Shown: positions 53,403-62,091 of the stretch, piece by piece
Position numbering within the stretch: the first letter of the stretch is position 1
Layout: the number at the start of each line of letters is the position of its first letter
Assembly (NCBI GenBank): GCA_035556715.1
Contig: DATMER010000062.1
Coordinates: 1 to 64,000, forward strand
Reading direction: 5' to 3'
Source of the DNA: DATMER01 sp035556715
Lineage (GTDB): Bacteria > Acidobacteriota > Thermoanaerobaculia > Multivoradales > UBA5704
DNA length: 64,000 nt
Notes under the pieces: generated by a model
Seen by the model: only the letters and a program-made list of their open reading frames with translations
Databases searched by the model: none
Told to the model about the DNA's origin: nothing
Position numbers and translations under genes: made by a program

Positions 53403-53510
53403 CCTCGCGATATCCTTGCGCCGTGGCCGTCCAGCTCAGTCTTTTCGAGTCGGAGAGCCCTGCGGGACCTCCTTCGCCTCCGGGGAGGGTCCTCGTCGCG
53501 CGCGGCGCCC
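53403..53510. repeat. 108-bp direct repeat, right copy (start of the intact addB)
   Basis: This is the functional copy: it contains about 20 bases ahead of addB, its GTG start at 53423 and the first 29 codons. It is 107/108 identical to 52629-52736, 774 bp upstream. The interval between the copies carries brnT-brnA and its promoter. Confidence 0.92.
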
Positions 53511-56500
53511 TTGCCGCGGAAGCCGTTGCCCTGGATCGCCTGGCCGAGCTTCTCGACGAGGCACGGCGTGACCCCTCCCTGCTGGCGCTCCCCGTCCGTA
53601 TCGTGGTGCCTTCCCGCAGCCTGCGGATCCATGTCAGCGCGGCGATCGTGCAGGCACGGGGCAGGTCGGTGGCCGGACTGTCGGTCCAGACGCTGCACGG
53701 CCTCGCCCTGGAGGTTCTGGAGCGCGCAGGGGAGGCCGCACCACGGGGGCTCCCCCTGGCCGAGATCCTCTCCCAGCGCCACGCGGCGAAGGAGCCCTCG
53801 CTTCGGTCCGGTCTGGGTGACCTGGTGGACGGCTACGGCGGTGTGGCCTCGACGGCACGCGATCTCCTCGACGCCGGGCTGGAGCCGGTCCATGCCGATG
53901 CCGCCCTCGAAGCTCTGAGCCTGGATGGTTCCTTCGTGGCCAGCCGCGCCGCGGTCGAGCGTGCCCGCGCCCTGGTCCGCGTCGCTGCCGGCACCGAGGA
54001 GGAGATGCGCGACCGCGGCCTCGGTGCCCTCTCGTCAATCCTCCGGCGCGCATCCGAGCTGTTGGAGCTCGACCCCGATAGGGTCCTGCCGGCCCGGGCC
54101 GTCCTCATTCATGGGTTTGCGGATGCGACTGGAGTCGCGGCCGACCTCCTCCAGTCGCTGCTGCGCCGGCGGCGGGCGTGGCTGGTCCTCGACCGGCCCC
54201 CCTCCTGGCAGGGCGAGGGGGTCGAGAGCGCCTTCACCGAGCGCCTCGCCGGCCGTCTCTCGCCCGTGGCGCGGATCGAGGAGGCGCCTCCTCCTCCCTT
54301 GGCGGACGTGGCTCCGCCGCGGGTCGAGCGCTTCCAGGCTCCAGGGTCCGGAGCCGAGACCCGCGAGGTGGCCCGCCGCATCCGCGCTCTCCTGGACTCG
54401 GGAGCCCGTCCCGAGGGGATCGGCGTCGTGGCCCGCGATCTCACTTCCTACCGGCTCCCCCTGGCCCGGCACTTCCGCCGGCTCGGAGTGCCGTTCTCGG
54501 CCCTGGGCACCCGGGGCGCCCTCGGTTCCGCCGGCCGCCGTGCCCGCGCCTTTCTGGAGCTTCTGCGCCGGGGAGAAGAGGTCCCCGCCGAGCGCTGGCT
54601 CGATGCCGTGGCCGGGCTGGCAGGGGTCGCGGTTGTGGACCTCCGGCTCGCCTTTGCCTCCCTCGGCGCCGGCCGTCTGCGGGACGTGGCCATGCTGCGC
54701 CCCGAGCTGTTCCTGCGGTCCGAGTCCGACTCCTTCCCCCTGCCGATCCGCCACGGGCTTCGGGAGGCGGCATCGGTCCGGGAGGGAGAGGAGGCCGATC
54801 CGGACGAGGCGGCTGGAGAGGTCCGGGCGGTCCGGCGGCATGTGAAGGGGGAGCGCATCCGGTCGGCGGTGCGTCTGGCCGGCCGGGTGCGCGAGCGGCT
54901 CTCGGGCTGGCCCGAGGAGGCCCGGGCCGCGGACCACCTCTCCCGGCTCCGCGCCCTGCTCGATGAGCTGGGATGGCGCGAGGGGGATGAGGTGGCGGGA
55001 CCCGTGCTCGAAGCGCTGGAGGCGCTCGGCCGCGAGGTGCCCGGCCGCTTCATCCTGGACCGCGACGAGCTGCGGCGGCTCCTGGCCGGGGAGTTGGAAG
55101 AGGCCGGCACCGCGGACCTCGGCGGGCTCGGCGGCGGGGTCCAGGTGCTCTCCGCCATGGAGGCCCGCGGCCGCACCTTCGAGCACCTCTTCGTGATCGG
55201 CCTGAACCGCGACGTCTTCCCCCGCGGCGTCCGGGAGGACCCTCTTCTGCCGGACGACCTGCGCCGCGTGCTCCAGCGGGTGATCCCGGACGTGCCAGTC
55301 AAGCTCGCGGGCTTCGACGAGGAGCGGTGGCTGTTCGCCCATCTTCTGTCCGCGAGCCCGGCGGTCACCCTGTCCTGGCAGGGAGTGGACGAGGACGGCA
55401 AGGCCCTCTCGCCCTCGCCACTCCTGCGGGATGCGGCCGACGTCCTCAAGGTGCCGGCGCTCTGGTCGCGGGAGGCGGCCGGGCAGGGTCCGAGGACGGC
55501 GGCGGAGCGGGCGGTGCTCGCGGCTTTGCATGGGACGAGGAGCGGGTTGGGGAGGGTGCTTCCGATCGCTCTGGGCAAGGACCTGTCCGCCGCCCGCATC
55601 GCCATCCTCGACGAGCTCGATCCCGACCTCCGCACTCCCGAAGGCCGGGCGGCGCGCTCCCGCCTCGGCCCCTACTTCGGCTTCCTGGGAGCTTACTCAA
55701 GCCAGGGCCGGGGCCATGAGAAAGACCCCCGGCGGCGCGAGCTCTATGTCACCCACCTGGAGGCCCTGGCCGCCTGCCCGTGGCAGCTCTTCCTCCAGCG
55801 CCTGCTCAAGCTGGAGCCCACGCCCGACCCGCTGGAGATGGCGCCCGGGACAGATCCCCTCCTTCTCGGCAACCTGACGCACGCAGTCCTGGAGCGGATC
55901 GTCCGCGAGGCGGGAGGCGGAGGGAACGGCGTCGTCGCCGTCCCCTGGCCGGCGGAGCGGAACCTCGAGATCTGGCTCCAGGAGGAGTCGGCGCGCCTCC
56001 TGGCCGAGGAGGGGATCTTCCTCCCCGGCCTGGCCCGCGCCCTGGCGGAGCAGGTCCGTCCCCGGCTCGACGCGGCCCGCGACTCCGACTGGGCCGAAGG
56101 GCCGCTCCCCGTGCTGCGCGTCGAGGACGAAGGGAGCCTGGAGGTGCGGGATGCCGAGGGCCGCGCCCGTTCCGTATGCTTCCGCGCCGACCGGGTCGAC
56201 CTTATGGATGGCGGCGTCCTTCGCCGGACCGACTACAAGACCGGCAAGCCCATCTCGGACAAGCGCGGGGAGCAGACCCGGCGCCGGCACTTCCTGGAGA
56301 AGGTCCGGGCGGGCACCCACCTCCAGGGCGTGGCCTACCGGCTCGCCGAGGAGGGGACAGTTGGACGCTATCTCTTCCTGAAGCCTGGGCTGGAGACGCG
56401 GGTCTTCGAGGCCGGACCGGACGACCGGGACCTCGCCGAGGCGTTTGCCGCTGCTGTCCGGGCCGTGCTCTCTGTCTGGGATGCCGGGGCCTTCTTCCCC

Positions 56501-56713
56501 CGCGTGGTGGACCCGGCTGGCCGCGACGAGCCCGGACGCTGCAAGGTGTGCGAGGTGGCCGAGGCCTGCGTGCGCGGCGACTCCGGCGCTCGGCTGCGAT
56601 TGTTCGAATGGGCCGAGCGCGCGCGGGCCGGCAGCGAAGTGTCTCCTCCGGAAACCGCCCTCCTCCAGGTCTGGCGCCTGCCGGCCAAGCCGAGTAACGG
56701 GGAGACCCCATGA
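53423..56713 (+). CDS. addB: AddB-type helicase/nuclease subunit with iron-sulfur nuclease domain
   Basis: Subunit of the helicase-nuclease that processes broken DNA ends for recombination and destroys foreign linear DNA. 1096 residues from GTG 53423. The first ~750 residues have a degenerate UvrD-like helicase fold (VLVARGALAAEAVALDRLAELLDE; RVEALVHLSAMEARG-like AMEARGRTFEHLFVIGLNRDVFP). The C-terminal PD-(D/E)XK nuclease has FRADRVDLMDG...TDYKTGKPI with Asp937 and Lys939, and four Cys (785, 1040, 1043, 1049) in AddB-type 4Fe-4S arrangement. Overlaps addA by four bases (ATGA). The promoter region was split by the BrnTA insertion. Confidence 0.88.
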   Translation: MAVQLSLFESESPAGPPSPPGRVLVARGALAAEAVALDRLAELLDEARRDPSLLALPVRIVVPSRSLRIHVSAAIVQARGRSVAGLSVQTLHGLALEVLERAGEAAPRGLPLAEILSQRHAAKEPSLRSGLGDLVDGYGGVASTARDLLDAGLEPVHADAALEALSLDGSFVASRAAVERARALVRVAAGTEEEMRDRGLGALSSILRRASELLELDPDRVLPARAVLIHGFADATGVAADLLQSLLRRRRAWLVLDRPPSWQGEGVESAFTERLAGRLSPVARIEEAPPPPLADVAPPRVERFQAPGSGAETREVARRIRALLDSGARPEGIGVVARDLTSYRLPLARHFRRLGVPFSALGTRGALGSAGRRARAFLELLRRGEEVPAERWLDAVAGLAGVAVVDLRLAFASLGAGRLRDVAMLRPELFLRSESDSFPLPIRHGLREAASVREGEEADPDEAAGEVRAVRRHVKGERIRSAVRLAGRVRERLSGWPEEARAADHLSRLRALLDELGWREGDEVAGPVLEALEALGREVPGRFILDRDELRRLLAGELEEAGTADLGGLGGGVQVLSAMEARGRTFEHLFVIGLNRDVFPRGVREDPLLPDDLRRVLQRVIPDVPVKLAGFDEERWLFAHLLSASPAVTLSWQGVDEDGKALSPSPLLRDAADVLKVPALWSREAAGQGPRTAAERAVLAALHGTRSGLGRVLPIALGKDLSAARIAILDELDPDLRTPEGRAARSRLGPYFGFLGAYSSQGRGHEKDPRRRELYVTHLEALAACPWQLFLQRLLKLEPTPDPLEMAPGTDPLLLGNLTHAVLERIVREAGGGGNGVVAVPWPAERNLEIWLQEESARLLAEEGIFLPGLARALAEQVRPRLDAARDSDWAEGPLPVLRVEDEGSLEVRDAEGRARSVCFRADRVDLMDGGVLRRTDYKTGKPISDKRGEQTRRRHFLEKVRAGTHLQGVAYRLAEEGTVGRYLFLKPGLETRVFEAGPDDRDLAEAFAAAVRAVLSVWDAGAFFPRVVDPAGRDEPGRCKVCEVAEACVRGDSGARLRLFEWAERARAGSEVSPPETALLQVWRLPAKPSNGETP

Positions 56714-59700
56714 CCGCGGGCCGTCTTCTGGTCGGGGCCTTCGGAGCGCGGAGGGAAGATGACCGTCTGCGCGAGGCCGACCGCGAAGCCCGGCGCGAGG
56801 CGCAGCGCCGCTTCGACCGGCCACTCGCCCTGGAGGCGGGCGCGGGGACCGGCAAGACCACCACCCTCATCGGCCGCCTCCTCGCCTGGGTGCTCGGCGC
56901 CGGATGGGACCGCGAGCTGAAGCGCCGGGAGGAGCGGGCCGTGGCGTCCGGGCTCCGTTCGGACGACAGCCCCGACCGCGTTGCCGCTGGCCTCCTGCGC
57001 GGGGTCGTGGCCATCACCTTCACCGAGGCGGCGGCGGCCGAGATGGCCTCCCGGGCAGCCCTCGCGCTGGGGGCCCTGGCCCGCGGCGACGAGCCTCCAC
57101 CCTGGCTCGACCTCACGGTCCTGCCTCCGCCCGAGGAGCGGACGCGCCGGGCACGAGCCCTGGCCGCCACCCTCGACCACCTGGCCGTGCGCACCATCCA
57201 CGCCTTCTGCCGCGGGCTGCTCGCCGACCATCCGCTGGAGGCGGGCGTCCATCCCGACCTGAAGGTGGACGCCGAGGGTCTCCTTCTAGAGGAGGTCGTC
57301 CAGGAGACGGTCGAGGCCTGCCTGCGCGAGGGCTATGGCGATCCGGGCGATCCGGACCTCCTGTTCCTGGCGGCCCGCGGCTTCGGCCCGCGGGAGGTGG
57401 CGGCGGCGCTGACTGCGCTGGTCCAGGCCGGGATGCTGCCCGAGGTGCTGGAGGAGGACCCCCTGGCCCCGGAGCGGATCGAGGAGCTGCGCCTCCGGCT
57501 CCTGGAGGCGAGCGAGGGCGTGCACGACCTCGTCGCTCCTCTCCTTACCGGAGTCAAGCTCCAGAACCCCAAGGCCATCGAGCACGGCCTGGAGGACCTG
57601 ACCGCCCGGCTGCTGGAGATGGGGCCGGTGCGGCTGGAGACCATTCAGGAGCACGCCGCGGAGCTGCTGCCTGGCAACCTGCTCGAACACCTCCGCAAGT
57701 GGGGGCGGGGCTCGCTGGGTCCCACCGAGGGTCGCCTCCTGGGAGAGAACCGGGAGGATCTGGCTGCGCGGGCCGGCCGCCTCTGCCGGCTGCTCGACCA
57801 TCTGGAGGAGATGGACGCCGAGCTTCTCGGCCACGCCCGGCGCGCCCTCGCGCCCCGGCTCGCCGAGGTCGCCCGGCTCCTGCGGACGCGCGGGATTGCC
57901 ACCTTCGACGCCCTGCTCACCGGCGCGGAGCGGCTCCTGGCGCGGCATCCCGAGGTCCGGGCGCGGGTGCGGCGCGGCATCGATCAGCTCCTCGTGGACG
58001 AGTTCCAGGACACCGATCTGGTGCAATGCGAGATCCTCCGCTGGATCGCCCTGGACGGTCCGCCCGAGCAGCGCCCCGGCCTCTTCCTGGTGGGAGATCC
58101 GAAGCAGTCCATCTACGGCTGGCGCAGCGCCGACCTCCGGGCCTACGACGGCTTCCTGGAGCGGGTGCGCCAGGGCTGGGGCGAGGTGCGGTCCCTGGTC
58201 GAGAACTTCCGCTCCGTGCCGGCGATCCTGGACGAGGTGGCCCGGGCCGTGGAGCCGGTCATGCGCGAGCGCCAGGGGTTGCAGCCCCGCTTCGAGCCGC
58301 TGCTCCCCTGCGACCGCCGCAAGGACGACCCCGGCTTCCTGCGGGAGGACTGGGCGCCGGTCGAGCACTGGGTCTCGTGGACGGAGGACCGGGCCGCGAC
58401 GCTGGCGTCCCAGGCCACGGAGCTGGAGGCGGCGGCCATCGCGGCTGACCTGGTGGCACTCCACCACCGGGGAGAGGCCTGGCGCGACATGGCCATCCTG
58501 CTGCGCGGGATGAGCCAGCTCGATCTCTATCTGGAAGCCCTGCGCCGGGCGGGCGTGCCCTTCGCCGTGGGCCGGGACAAGCACTACTACCGGCGGCGCG
58601 AGGTCATCGACGCGGCGGCCCTGGTGCGGGCGGTCCTCGATCCCGGGGACCACCTGGCGCTGCTCACCGTGCTCCGCTCTCCCACGGTGGGAGTCCCCGA
58701 CGCGGCCCTGATCCCCCTCTGGGCGCGCGGCTTCCCCAAGAGGATGACCGAGCTGGCCCGCGGAGACCTTCAATCCCTCTCCGAGCTGAACGCCCTGATC
58801 GCCGATGCTGGCCGGGAGGTCCCCCGGGACGTCCCGGGCATCGAGCGGGTGCGCGGGTGGGAGAAGACCCTCCTCGCCGCGGTGGAGGCTCTGGCGCACC
58901 TCCGCCAGTCGTTCGGCACCGATCCGGCGGACGTCTTCCTGGAGAAGGTCCGCGGCCTGCTGCTGGTCGACGTCACCGAGGCGGCGCGCTACCTCGGCCC
59001 CTACCGCCTGGCGAACCTGGACCGCTTCTTCCGGCAACTGCTCGCGGCCATGGAGGACAGCGGCGGGGATGCCACGGCGGTGCTGCGGGCGTTGCGCCGG
59101 AGCGTGACCGAGGCGCGGGAAGCGGAGGAGGGCCGGCCCCAGGACGGGTCCGAGGACGCGGTCCAGGTCATGACGATCCACGGCGCCAAGGGCCTGGACT
59201 TCAAGCACGTCTACCTCGTCCAGCTCCACAAGCAGTCCATGGGCGAGAGCGGTCCGCGGACCGAGGTGGGCCGGACCGGGGAGGAGCACTGGGAGTACCG
59301 CCTGCTCGGGGCTCCGACCCTGGGCTTCGACCAGGTGGCGGCCGAGCGCCGCGAGGTGGAGGCGGCGGAGCGGGTGCGGACCCTCTACGTGGCCATGACC
59401 CGGGCCAAGGACCGCCTGGTGCTCGCGGGCGTCTGGCCGGAAGAGGAGGACCCCCGGCCGCCGGAGCAGGCCCGGAACCATCTCGACCTCCTGCGCTGTC
59501 GCCCCGGCCGTCCCGACCTCGCCCAGCGCTGGGACGAAGGCGCCTGGTCCTTCGAAGACCGGGTGGGAGCACGCTGGAAGTTCCCGGTCCTGCGCCCCGA
59601 GTCCGAGGGCGCGGAGCCCGGGACTGGAGAGACGGCGGATCTGCCCTCGCCGGAGGAGGTCGCCCGGGAGTCCGAAGCACTGGCCGTCCATCGGGTGGAA

Positions 59701-60345
59701 GCCGAGGCCCGCATGGCCCGTCCATTCGGAGGGGCAGCGTCGGAGGAGGCACACGAGCTACTGCGCGAGCAGCAGGCCGAGAGCCGGGCAGGGGAGCGGA
59801 TTCGCCGCCGGGGGCCGGACCGCGAGGCGGCCATGGCCGCGGGAGGAGCCGTCCACCGCGCCCTGGAGACCTGGGACCTCTTTTCCGATCCGCAGGAGGA
59901 GGCCGGCCGCCAGCGCGACCTCCTCCCGGCCTATCTCGGTCCGCTTGCCGAGGGAGACGTCCTGGACCGCGCCCTGCCGCTGGCCCGGAGCCTCCTGGAC
60001 CACTTCGCCGGCAGCGGGCTCCTATCCCGTCTGAGGGATCTGCGCGACCACGTCCTCGCCCGCGAGCTGCCGGTGCTGCTCCCTCCCTCGGGCAACGGGC
60101 ATGGCGCGGTGGGCGTGGTGTCGGGCACGATCGACCTCCTCTACCGCGATCCCGCTACCGGCCGGCTGGTCGTGGCCGACTACAAGACGGACGACCCCGA
60201 GGTCCTGGAAGACCGTATAGCCGTCTACGCCCCCCAGGGCGCCACCTACGCCCGGGCGCTCCGGGAGGCCCTGGACCTGGAAGAGCCGCCGCGCTTCGAG
60301 CTCTGGTTCCTGCAGGCGGACCGGGTGGTGGAGGTGAGGGGCTAA
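56710..60345 (+). CDS. addA: AddA-type UvrD/Rep helicase-nuclease subunit
   Basis: 1211 residues. UvrD motifs in order: Walker A LEAGAGTGKTTTLIGRLLA (residues ~37-50), VAITFTEAAAAEM, RTIHAFCRGLL, Walker B LLVDEFQDTDLVQCEIL, VGDPKQSIYGWR, ENFRS, VMTIHGAKGLDFKHVYLVQ and LYVAMTRAKDRLVLAG. A C-terminal PD-(D/E)XK nuclease follows: AGGAVHRALETWD, SGTIDLLYRD and VVADYKTDDPEVL (Asp1157 region), then YAPQGATYARALREAL. Together with AddB it forms a dual-nuclease recombination complex. The Chi-like recognition sequence cannot be told from here. Confidence 0.93.
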   Translation: MTAGRLLVGAFGARREDDRLREADREARREAQRRFDRPLALEAGAGTGKTTTLIGRLLAWVLGAGWDRELKRREERAVASGLRSDDSPDRVAAGLLRGVVAITFTEAAAAEMASRAALALGALARGDEPPPWLDLTVLPPPEERTRRARALAATLDHLAVRTIHAFCRGLLADHPLEAGVHPDLKVDAEGLLLEEVVQETVEACLREGYGDPGDPDLLFLAARGFGPREVAAALTALVQAGMLPEVLEEDPLAPERIEELRLRLLEASEGVHDLVAPLLTGVKLQNPKAIEHGLEDLTARLLEMGPVRLETIQEHAAELLPGNLLEHLRKWGRGSLGPTEGRLLGENREDLAARAGRLCRLLDHLEEMDAELLGHARRALAPRLAEVARLLRTRGIATFDALLTGAERLLARHPEVRARVRRGIDQLLVDEFQDTDLVQCEILRWIALDGPPEQRPGLFLVGDPKQSIYGWRSADLRAYDGFLERVRQGWGEVRSLVENFRSVPAILDEVARAVEPVMRERQGLQPRFEPLLPCDRRKDDPGFLREDWAPVEHWVSWTEDRAATLASQATELEAAAIAADLVALHHRGEAWRDMAILLRGMSQLDLYLEALRRAGVPFAVGRDKHYYRRREVIDAAALVRAVLDPGDHLALLTVLRSPTVGVPDAALIPLWARGFPKRMTELARGDLQSLSELNALIADAGREVPRDVPGIERVRGWEKTLLAAVEALAHLRQSFGTDPADVFLEKVRGLLLVDVTEAARYLGPYRLANLDRFFRQLLAAMEDSGGDATAVLRALRRSVTEAREAEEGRPQDGSEDAVQVMTIHGAKGLDFKHVYLVQLHKQSMGESGPRTEVGRTGEEHWEYRLLGAPTLGFDQVAAERREVEAAERVRTLYVAMTRAKDRLVLAGVWPEEEDPRPPEQARNHLDLLRCRPGRPDLAQRWDEGAWSFEDRVGARWKFPVLRPESEGAEPGTGETADLPSPEEVARESEALAVHRVEAEARMARPFGGAASEEAHELLREQQAESRAGERIRRRGPDREAAMAAGGAVHRALETWDLFSDPQEEAGRQRDLLPAYLGPLAEGDVLDRALPLARSLLDHFAGSGLLSRLRDLRDHVLARELPVLLPPSGNGHGAVGVVSGTIDLLYRDPATGRLVVADYKTDDPEVLEDRIAVYAPQGATYARALREALDLEEPPRFELWFLQADRVVEVRG

Positions 60346-60400
60346 CCGATCCGGCCCCCTCTCCCGGGAAGCGGCGGGGACAAGGCCCTACCCGCCGCGT

Positions 60401-60574
60401 ATGGGTCGTCCCCGGCGCCTGCGCGCCTTCCCCGTCGCCTGCTCGTCGCTCCGGGCGACCAGCGCCCTCATCCGGCTGAGCACGGACGAGGAAGGAAGGA
60501 TCGGCGCCTTCGCGGTCCTGGGAGGCGGCGGGCTGGTGGACGTGATCCTGGACGTGGCGGGTTACTTCAAGTAA
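60401..60574 (+). pseudogene. C-terminal remnant of a secreted DVxGYF-type protein
   Basis: A 57-codon frame from ATG 60401 to TAA 60572-60574 encodes LSTDEEGRIGAFAVLGG and then LVDVILDVAGYFK. DVxGYF is the characteristic end of long secreted proteins in Acidobacteriota, whose last ~120 residues form a domain; only the final ~45 residues remain here, without signal peptide or ribosome site. Probably the relic of a deleted gene. The stop overlaps the end of the convergent gene by 13 bases. The 55 bp in front carry a fragment resembling the MITE-like arms (CCGGCCCCCTCTCCCGGGAA at 60350). Confidence 0.6.
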
Positions 60575-62043
60575 AGCACCGCCCGCCACCGCTCGCGGGC
60601 GAGATCCTCGACGAGGACTGCCAGCGGCGGGACCTCCGAGGAGAGTACCGAAGGGAGAGTGTGGCTCCATCCCTTGTCGGGCGCCTCGATCCCAGGGGCG
60701 GTTTCGTGCCGGATCCGGATGGTGCCGTCCGGGCCGGCATAGGCGAGCGAGATCCGGACGGGTCCGAGGATGACCGGTTCAGGGGCGGAGAAGGGAGCCA
60801 CGGTCAGCTTCAGGCCTCCGCCGGAGGGTTCCGCCCGGAGCGGCAGGCTCTCCGGCAGGCGCTCGCCCTCGAGCAGGCGCCGCAGGCGCGCTTCGGCAAT
60901 CCCCTCGGGGGTGGACGACCTCAACCAGCGGCGGGCGCGCAGCGGGGTGCCGTCGCGCCACCGCACCTCGACAGACCGGACCTTTCCGTCCACGGGCATC
61001 TGGGTCTGGTAATAGAGGTGCCAGCGCCCGCCGAGCTTCTCCAGGGTGGCCGGGAGCACCTCGCCGTTCGGGACGAGCATCCCGGCCGTGGGCTCCATCA
61101 GGGCGCGCAGGGGAGAGAGGTTCGGCTCGGTGAGCGCGCGGAGGACGCTGTCCCACCTCAAGGTGCTGTCCTTGGGAGCCTTGGGAGGGATGATCGGCGG
61201 GACCGAGTTGCCCGTGTTCCCCCCCCAGGTGCCGTGGTTGCCGCGGAACACGTTGACCTCGCTGTGTCCATGGTGCTCCTCGCCCACCACCTCCTTGCGC
61301 AGGGGGAGCACGACGGTCACCCATCCGTAGGCAGCGAGAAGGCGCGCAGCGCCCTGGATGGCCGCGGCCCTCTCTCCGGCCTCCGGAGCGGCGGAGCCCG
61401 TCTCGAACGCCTTGCTCTCCCGCGGAGTGACGACGAAGCCGTCGGCGATCAGGAACAGGACCCGCGGGCCGGGATCCCTGCGGCCGGCCAGGTGGACGAG
61501 GAGCCGGTCGAGCTGACGCCGTAGGGTCGTTGCGTCCGGCCGGGAGGACACCCCCGAGCGCTCGCCGGGACGGGCGGCGGCCCGGTCCCGCTCCACCCGA
61601 GCCTTGCCCGCGAGGTCGGCCAGCACCTGCTCCAAGCGCCGGGGCTCGCGCGTGGACGCCGTCTCGATCCTCACCCCGGGGGAGGCCACGACCACCTCCA
61701 CGCTGGCCATCCGGGCCAGCTCCGAGGCCTGTTGGGCGAGGGCGAGAGCCCCCAGAAATACGGTCTCGGGCTCGGCCAGGGCCTTGTCGACCCAGACGAC
61801 CGCGTTCCAGGTTTCCTCGAGCGAATCGACTTTGGTTACGGAACGGTACTGGCCGTCCTCGACCACCACGAGGGATTCCGGGCCGAAGGTCAGCGAGCGC
61901 AGGAAGGTGAGGTCGAGCTCGAAGACGAGCTCGACCTCGCGCACGAAGAGCTCGTCTTCGAAGGCCTCCCTGCGCTGAGCGGCCACCGAGGTGGCCAGGC
62001 AGGCCACGATTGCGAGGAAGAAGAGAGCTCTCTTGCGAGGCAT
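60562..62043 (-). CDS. secreted protein of unknown function, distantly VWFA-like
   Basis: About 493 residues from ATG 62043 (MPRKRALFFLAIVACLATSVAAQ, a clear signal peptide); ATG 62070 would add nine residues and spoil it. Sections such as LVFELDLTFLRSLTFGPESLVVVEDG, WNAVVWVDKAL, RVLFLIADGFVVTPRESKAFET and AARLLAAYGWVTVVLPL look like a von Willebrand A-like fold with the usual metal residues replaced, and may be distantly related to the five-copy family. The C-terminal ~150 residues are beta-rich. Role unknown. It ends at 60562, overlapping the remnant. Confidence 0.65.
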   Translation of the reverse strand: MPRKRALFFLAIVACLATSVAAQRREAFEDELFVREVELVFELDLTFLRSLTFGPESLVVVEDGQYRSVTKVDSLEETWNAVVWVDKALAEPETVFLGALALAQQASELARMASVEVVVASPGVRIETASTREPRRLEQVLADLAGKARVERDRAAARPGERSGVSSRPDATTLRRQLDRLLVHLAGRRDPGPRVLFLIADGFVVTPRESKAFETGSAAPEAGERAAAIQGAARLLAAYGWVTVVLPLRKEVVGEEHHGHSEVNVFRGNHGTWGGNTGNSVPPIIPPKAPKDSTLRWDSVLRALTEPNLSPLRALMEPTAGMLVPNGEVLPATLEKLGGRWHLYYQTQMPVDGKVRSVEVRWRDGTPLRARRWLRSSTPEGIAEARLRRLLEGERLPESLPLRAEPSGGGLKLTVAPFSAPEPVILGPVRISLAYAGPDGTIRIRHETAPGIEAPDKGWSHTLPSVLSSEVPPLAVLVEDLARERWRAVLYLK

Positions 62044-62091
62044 TGCAATCGAGGGTCTCGCAAGGGGCATGCCGGGCAGGAGAGGGAGGCT

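Noticed and set aside
52629..53510. integrase attachment sites (attL/attR)
   Set aside because: No integrase or other mobility gene lies between the repeats, and 108 bp with gene 5'-end content is unlike att cores. A duplication-associated insertion fits better.
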